Source of the DNA: JANRKH01 sp033763595
GTDB lineage: Bacteria; Pseudomonadota; Alphaproteobacteria; Rickettsiales; Rickettsiaceae
Assembly: GCA_033763595.1 (NCBI GenBank)
Contig: JANRKH010000070.1
Coordinates: forward strand, 1 to 6,374
DNA: 6,374 nucleotides
Reading direction: 5' to 3'
The notes beneath the pieces are model-generated. The model was not told the origin of the DNA. It ran no database searches and saw only the letters and a program-made list of their open reading frames with translations. Of the stretch, positions 1-4,695 are shown in pieces (within the stretch, counting starts at the first letter, position 1; every line of letters begins with the position of its first letter). The position numbers and the translations under genes were made by a program.

Positions 1-741
1 ATTTGCTGCATTTATTGTTGGAGTATAGGTAGTAGTGCCATACAGAGTTAACTTAGTACCGTTATTTATAGTAGTTACTGCATTTGTTCCGATAGAACCT
101 TGAAGAGTAGTATCTCCTGCGATTGTTATAGTAGATCCTGCGCCTATTCCATTTAAGGTGCTTGCATATATAGCTGCGTTAGATAAAGTTAAAACTTTTC
201 CTGTGGTCCACTGGAATGTATTAAGCCTTGTTGCGGGTGCGCCAGCTGTTCCTGTAAAACTCATTCCACCTGCATTACTTAACTTTACTGTTCCTGTATT
301 ATCCGCATTTGCATTTATTTGAGAAATCGTGATGTTCGCACCTCCAAGATCTGCAGTGTAGGTACCTGTAAAATTTAAAGCTGATACTGCATTACTACTA
401 CCTATATCTCCTGTAATTGACCCATTTCCTCCAAATGATATTATGCCATTACTTGATACTGTAGAATCTACAGTTCCTGTAAGTGTACCTGACGTGAGAG
501 AAAAAGTTCCGGCAATGCCTTTAAAATTAACGCTCCCAGTATTCGTGTAAGTGAGTATATTAAATTTGCCGGACCCTGAATAATCTATATTCCCAATATT
601 ATTACCGCCAAGCGAGATATTATCTACTGCTGTTATTGTATAATTCGCAGGTGCAGCGGTAGGTCCATATAATATCATCGCAGCTGTGGAGCAGCTTGAT
701 AACATATATTTTATATAGCCAGAGCCTTTTCTTGAAAACAT
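1..741 (-). CDS. Secreted beta-strand-repeat / autotransporter-like surface protein, N-terminal part
   Basis: An open frame of 247 codons starts at ATG 741 and continues in frame to the left edge, so the C-terminus is outside the window. An in-frame TGA at 772-774 with no other start before the ATG fixes the start. Residues 1-32 look like a signal peptide: a basic start (RKGSGYIK), a modest hydrophobic stretch (about 12-26) and a likely cleavage after A-P-A at 30-32. The rest is a low-complexity Gly/Thr/Ser/Asn/Ala-rich chain with a beta-strand rhythm and loosely repeated phrases such as NTGSVNF, NTGTVKL and SGTLTGTVDS. This is typical of passenger domains of autotransporters and rickettsial Sca-type surface antigens. 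The diagnostic C-terminal beta-barrel cannot be seen, so the transport class is inference; a large haemagglutinin-like or other repeat exoprotein is possible. No good Shine-Dalgarno is seen (AGGA lies 21 nt upstream). It follows motB in the same direction after 141 nt with no convincing terminator or promoter, so its transcription is unclear. Confidence 0.65.
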   Translation of the reverse strand, partial: MFSRKGSGYIKYMLSSCSTAAMILYGPTAAPANYTITAVDNISLGGNNIGNIDYSGSGKFNILTYTNTGSVNFKGIAGTFSLTSGTLTGTVDSTVSSNGIISFGGNGSITGDIGSSNAVSALNFTGTYTADLGGANITISQINANADNTGTVKLSNAGGMSFTGTAGAPATRLNTFQWTTGKVLTLSNAAIYASTLNGIGAGSTITIAGDTTLQGSIGTNAVTTINNGTKLTLYGTTTYTPTINAAN

Positions 742-882
742 TAGATTAAATGGAAATTGCGTTCCTACGATTCAACTCTATTAAGCCGCAAAAAGCAAAA
801 GCTCTCTGTAGAAGTTTGTTTGGTATTTTTAGAAAGTGGCAAAGAATACAACAATAATTTAATTATTCTATTTGTAGCTTTA

Positions 883-1776
883 CTAATTAGTTGGGACCGG
901 AGACTGAAGTTTTCCAACTGTGTTTGTGTTGAGTAGAATAATAACAATTCGTGAATTTTTAGGGCTCGTCAGGTCCTTGAAATCATATGGCGCTGTGTCA
1001 GCATGACCTTCAACTCTTAATATTTGATCAGGTTTAATTCTGTTTTGATAGAATTTTCTTATCACATTGGCTCGCTGAATCGAGAGGTCCCACTGATCAA
1101 CTTGACCCGCTCTATTATCATATTCTTTGGCAGTATGACCTTCTATTGATATATAGTTAGGCACTGTTTTTATTAGCTCGCTAATAATATATAAAAACTT
1201 ATTCATATAAGGCTGTACTTCTGCAGTGCCAGGCTTAAATACAGATCTACTCAGAGAGTCTACAATTTGAATCTTAATGCCTTCTGGGGTTTTTTCTATA
1301 ATCAGATTATCTTTGAATTTTGAAATCTCGCCAGATCCGTCCATATTCTGTTCAAGATTATTCATAACACTTATTAGTTTTGCTGCGTCAGAATCTATTA
1401 TCCGTTCACGATATATTTCTCTTTTATCGTTGTAATCATTCACGGCTGAGCCGTTAGCAAGAGCTTCTTTGGAAGCCTGAGTATCAAGAGCTCTTGAGGT
1501 TGGAGATGAATAAGGATGGCCATCAAAGCCAGTGCCATTTGAACCTTCTAGCCCTATTTCTGGCATAAAATATGCGGCAATACCTCTTAGCTGATCAGTA
1601 GAGACTGTATTGATGAGCCACATGAGCAAAAAAAACGCCATCATAGCTGTCACGAAATCTGCGTAAGCAACCTTCCATGCTCCACCGTGGTGTTCATCGT
1701 GATGCTTTTTTACTTTCTTGATAATAATGATGTTTTTTGTGTGTTTTTTTTCTTCCGGTGCTTTTTCTTCTGCCAT
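883..1776 (-). CDS. motB: Flagellar stator protein MotB
   Basis: This 297-residue protein is the peptidoglycan-anchored stator subunit that, with MotA, forms the ion channel driving flagellar rotation. A very basic, His-rich cytoplasmic N-terminus (about 1-32, KKHHDEHHGG) precedes the single membrane helix at about 34-55. That helix carries the motif YADFVTAMMAFF, and D40 is the channel aspartate equivalent to D32 of E. coli MotB. A linker follows, then an OmpA-like domain at about 165-285, with I-S-I-E-G-H-T at 209-215, the LSIQRAN helix at 231-237 and NSRI near 274-277. The usual GHTD aspartate in the peptidoglycan-binding loop is alanine here (A216). The start has AAAGG (1783-1787) 6 nt upstream, inside the end of motA, and the genes are 2 nt apart. 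Translation ends at TAG followed directly by TAA. Pairing with MotA makes the identification secure; whether the ion is H+ or Na+ cannot be read from the sequence, although the overall style is that of proton-type alphaproteobacterial stators. Confidence 0.96.
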   Translation of the reverse strand: MAEEKAPEEKKHTKNIIIIKKVKKHHDEHHGGAWKVAYADFVTAMMAFFLLMWLINTVSTDQLRGIAAYFMPEIGLEGSNGTGFDGHPYSSPTSRALDTQASKEALANGSAVNDYNDKREIYRERIIDSDAAKLISVMNNLEQNMDGSGEISKFKDNLIIEKTPEGIKIQIVDSLSRSVFKPGTAEVQPYMNKFLYIISELIKTVPNYISIEGHTAKEYDNRAGQVDQWDLSIQRANVIRKFYQNRIKPDQILRVEGHADTAPYDFKDLTSPKNSRIVIILLNTNTVGKLQSPVPTN

Positions 1777-1778
1777 AA

Positions 1779-2639
1779 TTAGCCTTTTGTACTTGCGTTT
1801 ATGAACTCATCTGTCTCATAAAAATCAGGTCTAATATTTTCTGGTATCGCTTTTCTCATGAATTCAACAGTAATTACAGGTGCATTTCCGCATGTATGAC
1901 TTACAAGACCAGCTTTGATGCACATCAAAAACGCAGCCTTTTGCTCGGCATATAATTTCAAATAATTAGCTATCGGATTAAAAAGGCCATAAGCAAATAA
2001 AACGCCTGTAAATGTTCCAACTAAGGCTGCTGCTATTAAAGATCCAAGGACTGCAGGCGGTTCTGTTATGCTTCTCATTGTGATAATTACCCCAAGGACT
2101 GCAGCAACAATTCCAAGAGCTGGCAAGCTATCACCAAGAGAATTAACAACTCTGCTGGGGCCTAGCGCCTCATGATGATAGATCTCTACTTCACTTTCAA
2201 CAAGTTCAGCAAATTGGTGGTGGTCGTCAACTCCCATAGACAAAATTCTTAGGTGATCTCGAAAAAAAGAAAGAGCTCGCTTATCCCGCATAAATGATGG
2301 CGATGACTTGAATATATCACTATCTTGAGGAGTCTCTATATGAGATTCAACTGCGAGCATGCCTTTAATCTTTATAAGCTTGAACATGTTGAAACAAAGA
2401 CCGAGTAATTCAAGGTAATCTTTTTTTGATTTATGTCTTGTTTTAAATAAATATTTCAGAGATATAATTGTTTCCTTCAAAAGATCAAAAGGTGTACCAA
2501 TTATAGTTGCTCCAATCCCAGATCCTATAATTATTATCAATTCGTTTGGTTGGTATAGAAGTATTAACTCCCCATGATGCATGGTGTAACCAGTAATAAC
2601 CGACCCAACTACAACAAATAGACCCAAAAGAAATAACAT
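1779..2639 (-). CDS. motA: Flagellar motor stator protein MotA
   Basis: This is the four-helix stator subunit (286 residues; E. coli MotA has 295) that surrounds MotB and transmits torque to FliG in the rotor. Membrane segments lie near 2-20, 33-48, 172-190 and 199-220, with a large cytoplasmic loop between the second and third. The N-terminus MLFLLGLFVVVG and the YQPNEL motif at 29-34 match family members. GDSLPALGIVAAV begins at 169 and puts a proline at 173; the second functional proline is at 222, both the same numbers as E. coli P173 and P222. In the rotor-contact loop E98 is kept and the residue equivalent to R90 is lysine, a conservative change. An upstream in-frame ATG at 2705 would add 22 residues but lies within tadA. 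I chose 2639 because it aligns with the family start and has AGGAG at 2643-2647, although the 3-nt spacing is short. It is followed by motB after 2 nt. Confidence 0.97.
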   Translation of the reverse strand: MLFLLGLFVVVGSVITGYTMHHGELILLYQPNELIIIIGSGIGATIIGTPFDLLKETIISLKYLFKTRHKSKKDYLELLGLCFNMFKLIKIKGMLAVESHIETPQDSDIFKSSPSFMRDKRALSFFRDHLRILSMGVDDHHQFAELVESEVEIYHHEALGPSRVVNSLGDSLPALGIVAAVLGVIITMRSITEPPAVLGSLIAAALVGTFTGVLFAYGLFNPIANYLKLYAEQKAAFLMCIKAGLVSHTCGNAPVITVEFMRKAIPENIRPDFYETDEFINASTKG

Positions 2640-2642
2640 CTT

Positions 2643-2649
2643 CTCCTCA
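2643..2649 (-). promoter_or_regulatory. Shine-Dalgarno of motA overlapping the tadA stop codon
   Basis: Read on the minus strand, TGAGGAG contains the tadA stop TGA (2649-2647) and the motA ribosome site AGGAG (2647-2643), followed by AAG and the ATG at 2639. Sharing these bases implies that ribosomes finishing tadA can pass directly to motA. It also supports the 2639 start over the longer reading frame from 2705. The 3-nt spacing to the ATG is shorter than usual. Confidence 0.65.
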
Positions 2650-3114
2650 TGTTTTTTTGCTCGCCCGAATGTTAGCGAAAAATTCCTTAAGTAATAATGA
2701 AGCATCTAGAGAGTTTATACCAGAATATATTTCTGGTTTATGGAAACAATTTTGAGAAGTGAAAAATTTTGCTACAGATTCTACGGCCCCAAGTTTTGGA
2801 TCAAGCGCTCCAAAATACAATCTTCCTACTCTGAACATAGAAATGGCAGATGCACATAATATGCATGGCTCTAGGGTTACATACATATCGTAATCGTATA
2901 AATATTTTGTCTGAATTTGTTGAGATGCCCTTTGAAGCGCAAGTATCTCTGCGTGATGAATAGGCGACATATCACTTTCAACTTGATTGTGGGCTTTAGA
3001 TAATATTTCACCTGTGTCTTTGTGGATAATGATGGCACCGACTGGCACTTCTCCTTTTGACATAGCAAGCTCGGCTAGACCAAGAGCTAATTTCATATAG
3101 CTAGTTTGCAACAT
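2647..3114 (-). CDS. tadA: tRNA-specific adenosine deaminase TadA
   Basis: TadA deaminates wobble adenosine 34 to inosine in tRNA-Arg(ACG), which lets one tRNA read three arginine codons; it is normally essential. The protein has the complete cytidine/adenosine deaminase zinc site. In the frame counted from ATG 3123 these are H57 and catalytic E59 (in HHAEI) and C87 and C90 (in EPCILC), the same numbers as in E. coli TadA. EVPVGAIII at 25-33, the N46 asparagine and VTLEPC at 82-87 are also family hallmarks. Two starts are possible. ATG 3123 gives 158 residues but has AGGA directly abutting it. ATG 3114 gives 155 residues and has the same AGGA (3124-3127) 9 nt upstream, so I prefer it. The start overlaps the end of the metal-transporter gene by 14 nt (23 nt if 3123 is used), and the stop overlaps the motA ribosome site, so it is translationally linked on both sides. 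Guanine deaminase-like relatives are excluded by the tRNA-type EPCxxC and the neighbouring residues. Confidence 0.94.
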   Translation of the reverse strand: MLQTSYMKLALGLAELAMSKGEVPVGAIIIHKDTGEILSKAHNQVESDMSPIHHAEILALQRASQQIQTKYLYDYDMYVTLEPCILCASAISMFRVGRLYFGALDPKLGAVESVAKFFTSQNCFHKPEIYSGINSLDASLLLKEFFANIRASKKT

Positions 3115-4021
3115 TAAGTTCATTCCTGTATGGTGTTGCCTCGTCTATTCCAGTCGGATCTTGGTGTATTATTACCTCTGCTCCTGGTAATTTTTTTACT
3201 ATATCTCTTTCAATATTTTCTGTTATCTCGTGTGACATGTACAGTTTCATGTTGCCATCAAGCTCTACATGAAATTGAATAAAATATTTTTGTCCGGCCA
3301 TACGGGTTTTGAGGTCATGTATCGCTTTTATCTCTCCTCTTTTCTTATATTTTTTGAGAATATTGATAATTTTTTCTTTATCCTGCTCAGAACATTCTTC
3401 ATCCAGCAAATTTCTAAGAGCCTCCTTCATCAGTTTATAAGCGCTAATGCCCATGTATAAAGCTATCAATATGCCAAGAACATCGTCTATAAACCAATAT
3501 GAAGCGCTAATAGATAATGAAATCATAACTGTTATATTGGTTAGTAAATCGGTCAAATAATGCAATTTATCTGCTTTTATAATGTTCGATTCAGCAATCG
3601 AAAGTACGTAAGTCTGATAACTTACAAGCAATATTGAGATAATAGTAGTAGTCATCATAACATATAGCCCAGACTCTATATTCACTACCTCTTTGCCATG
3701 CGTCAATTTCATTATCGCAGAAAATAGGACAAAAATGCTTGAGGCTATAAAAAACACACCTTGTCCAAATACTGCAAGATCTTGTATCTTTTCATGGCCA
3801 AACCTATGATTTTCATCAGGAGGGGTAAGTGCAAATTGGAGGGCGAACATATTTAATACGGAAGATGTAGTGTCGAGTCCTGCATCTATAAGAGAGGCAA
3901 ATATTGACATAGAACCTGTGTTTAAATATCCATATAATTTGATTATAAAAACCACAAATCCGCATACAACAGAAAGATAACTTGAAGATTTTAAAAGTAA
4001 TTTTTTATTCTCTAATTTCAC
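3101..4021 (-). CDS. Cation diffusion facilitator transporter, YiiP/FieF type
   Basis: This 306-residue inner-membrane protein exchanges protons for divalent metals (Zn2+, Fe2+, Mn2+ or Cd2+ in the family) and exports excess metal from the cytoplasm. Six membrane helices are visible at about 14-33, 38-60, 82-106, 117-141, 154-175 and 178-197, followed by a soluble metal-sensing domain at about 210-290. The transport site is complete: D46 and D50 in helix 2, and H154 and D158 in helix 5, matching D45/D49/H153/D157 of E. coli YiiP. The second site is D69, H72 and H76 (DENHRFGH). The C-terminal dimer site is kept in IHDLKTR, FHVEL and IIHQDP. The overall wording is very close to rickettsial CDF proteins. 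The start is GTG at 4021, with AGGA 11 nt upstream; an in-frame TAA at 4043-4045 excludes a longer protein. It is the first gene of the minus-strand string. Only weak promoter candidates are visible (TTGCTA at 4083-4078 with TATGTT at 4059-4054, 18 nt apart). The exact metal cannot be told from sequence. Confidence 0.94.
   Translation of the reverse strand: MKLENKKLLLKSSSYLSVVCGFVVFIIKLYGYLNTGSMSIFASLIDAGLDTTSSVLNMFALQFALTPPDENHRFGHEKIQDLAVFGQGVFFIASSIFVLFSAIMKLTHGKEVVNIESGLYVMMTTTIISILLVSYQTYVLSIAESNIIKADKLHYLTDLLTNITVMISLSISASYWFIDDVLGILIALYMGISAYKLMKEALRNLLDEECSEQDKEKIINILKKYKKRGEIKAIHDLKTRMAGQKYFIQFHVELDGNMKLYMSHEITENIERDIVKKLPGAEVIIHQDPTGIDEATPYRNELNVAN
3124..3127 (-). promoter_or_regulatory. 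Shine-Dalgarno deciding the tadA start
   Basis: AGGA on the minus strand lies 0 nt from ATG 3123 but 9 nt from ATG 3114. Only the second distance allows normal initiation, so the downstream ATG is the more likely start. It lies inside the last codons of the transporter gene. Confidence 0.5.
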
Positions 4022-4103
4022 CTTGAACTTATTCCTAAAATATTATTAGTAAAAACATAAGCATATTATCAGTGCTTTAGCAATATTTTTTGTATTAAAT
4101 TTT

Positions 4104-4124
4104 AAGGAAGTGTAATGATTCCTT
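4104..4124. repeat. Short inverted repeat upstream of the transporter operon
   Basis: AAGGAA (4104-4109) and TTCCTT (4119-4124) form a perfect 6-bp inverted repeat around 9 nt. It lies about 80-100 nt upstream of the transporter GTG start and just outside the insertion element. It could be an operator-like site or a remnant hairpin; nothing else supports a function. Confidence 0.3.
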
Positions 4125-4139
4125 GTGTATTTGCTTTGA

Positions 4140-4396
4140 TAGACCTCTTGCGAAAGCTGGTTTATGCTTAGAATTTTCTGCGCCAGCTAAAGTCCAAGAG
4201 ATTCTCATTTATTATACCAAATCCCATTTTTAAGTACTACTTTGTCGCTCGTCGCTCACCTAGCATGTAGTAGGCTTCACTCCTCGCTCCTAGTATTATT
4301 TAATCTGGGATTTGGTATTATATCTCCATCCCGGTCTTTTCGCTACGTAAGGCTCCTATCGCCTCTCAGCCAGAAGAGAGTTTCAAGATAGGTCTA
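4140..4396. mobile_element. MITE-like palindromic element with TGA target duplication
   Basis: The left end TAGACCTCTTGCGAAA (4140-4155) matches, in reverse complement, the right end whose inverted form is TAGACCTATCTTGAAA (4381-4396). The outermost 7 bp are perfect and the rest is similar with a 2-nt shift. The same three bases, TGA, flank both sides (4137-4139 and 4397-4399), as expected for a target-site duplication. A 3-bp TNA duplication is known for some IS5-family groups, and the ends are in the style of that family, so this is probably a non-autonomous derivative moved in trans; no transposase is present in it. Near the left end, AGCTGG (4155-4160) and CCAGCT (4183-4188) can pair. The element is interrupted by a second one at 4215-4317, and without it would be about 150 bp. 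The family assignment is inference. Confidence 0.6.
4215..4317. mobile_element. Nested short palindromic element with TTA target duplication
   Basis: TACCAAATCCCA (4215-4226) is repeated exactly in inverted orientation as TGGGATTTGGTA (4306-4317). The bases TTA stand directly outside each end (4212-4214 and 4318-4320), a candidate 3-bp target duplication. The interior has an imperfect palindrome in which TACTAC (4235-4240) can pair with GTAGTA (4267-4272), and a direct doubling of GTCGCTC starting at 4243. It has no coding capacity. Because it lies wholly inside the 4140-4396 element, it most likely inserted there later. As RNA it would fold into a long stem, so it could also act as a transcript-ending or RNA-stabilising structure. 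Confidence 0.6.
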
Positions 4397-4474
4397 TGAA
4401 TTATACATGAGGACCGGCTGGCAAAAATAACAACGAAATCAAGGCATGAAATCAAGATGTGTAACCAGGACGTT

Positions 4475-4490
4475 TGTATAGAAATATACA
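4475..4490. repeat. Hairpin upstream of the TPR-gene promoter
   Basis: TGTATA and TATACA pair perfectly around a GAAA loop. The site ends 28 nt before the -35 box of the TPR-gene promoter, so it could be a regulator-binding palindrome. With only 6 AT-rich pairs, chance is also possible. Confidence 0.3.
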
Positions 4491-4518
4491 CAGATCCTAA
4501 ATTAGCTAAAAAAACTTA

Positions 4519-4547
4519 TTGACAGTTGTTAACGCTATTGTTACTAT
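4519..4547 (+). promoter_or_regulatory. Sigma70-type promoter for the TPR gene
   Basis: A perfect -35 box TTGACA (4519-4524) is followed after exactly 17 nt by TACTAT (4542-4547), which matches four of six bases of the -10 consensus. Transcription would start near 4554 and leave a leader of about 140 nt before the ATG at 4696. It points away from the transporter operon and towards the TPR gene, the only gene downstream on this strand. Confidence 0.6.
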
Positions 4548-4575
4548 TCACTACAACTCGTACTATTCTCTTAAA

Positions 4576-4597
4576 TTCTATGAAATTTCTATGAAAT
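4576..4597. repeat. Exact 11-bp tandem duplication in the leader
   Basis: TTCTATGAAAT occurs twice in a row (4576-4586 and 4587-4597). It lies about 30 nt past the -10 box, in the transcribed leader of the TPR gene. Copy-number change here would alter leader length without affecting the protein. Confidence 0.6.
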
Positions 4598-4646
4598 TTT
4601 GATTGTATAAATTTTTGGGAGTAAATTGATTAGTTAAAGTGTTCCA

Positions 4647-4661
4647 TCTACTTTAGGTAGA
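4647..4661 (+). repeat. Small leader hairpin
   Basis: TCTAC (4647-4651) and GTAGA (4657-4661) can form a 5-bp stem with a 5-nt loop, about 35 nt before the TPR-gene ATG. It is followed by AAAATTAGTAAAAATTAGTT, a near-doubled 9-10 nt repeat. The stem is weak and no known riboswitch is recognised. Confidence 0.25.
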
Positions 4662-4695
4662 AAATTAGTAAAAATTAGTTTAAAACAAAGGTATT

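Larger units (their letters stand above)
4022..4695. other. Divergent intergenic region with nested insertion element
   Basis: This 674-nt spacer separates the minus-strand transporter operon from the plus-strand TPR gene. It holds the 5' flank of the operon, a nested MITE-like element, several short hairpins, a good promoter for the TPR gene and a leader with direct repeats. I see no tRNA or convincing protein-coding gene in it. The middle (about 4240-4380) has more G and C than its flanks, consistent with inserted DNA. Confidence 0.7.

Noticed and set aside
742..882. Rho-independent terminator after motB
   Set aside because: The only stems seen on the minus strand are AATAAT/ATTATT without G or C and a 3-bp AGC/GCT stem before a T run; neither is stable enough to call.
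765..947. A 60-codon minus-strand frame spanning the end of motB and the gap before the surface-protein gene
   Set aside because: It overlaps the C-terminal codons of motB in another frame, has no recognisable domain and no ribosome site; it is a chance open frame in AT-rich DNA.
2640..2705. 22-residue N-terminal extension of MotA from ATG 2705
   Set aside because: The extension has no match to MotA N-termini, overlaps tadA by about 60 nt, and the ATG at 2639 has AGGAG directly upstream.
2877..3068. A 63-codon minus-strand frame inside tadA
   Set aside because: It is wholly contained in the well-conserved tadA gene in another frame and its product has no coherent domain.
3269..3460. A 63-codon plus-strand frame opposite the metal-transporter gene
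   Set aside because: It is antisense to strongly conserved codons of the transporter's C-terminal domain; its Phe-rich product is the expected complement of such codons.
4140..4396. CRISPR array or tRNA gene in the spacer
   Set aside because: There are no regularly spaced direct repeats and no cloverleaf with a T-loop consensus; the structure is explained by paired inverted repeats.
4412..4456. Possible longer extent of the insertion element past 4396, based on GACCGG (4412-4417) matching CCGGTC (4331-4336) and a doubled GAAATCAAG (4435-4443, 4448-4456)
   Set aside because: The matches are only 6-9 bp, and the TGA duplication at 4397-4399 already gives a consistent right boundary.
4457..4522. 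A 21-codon plus-strand frame (MCNQDVCIEIYTDPKLAKK and on) next to the right end of the insertion element
   Set aside because: The frame stays open back to 4400 without another start, so it might be a decayed fragment, but it has no ribosome site, no recognisable family and its stop lies within the TTGACA box of the TPR-gene promoter.
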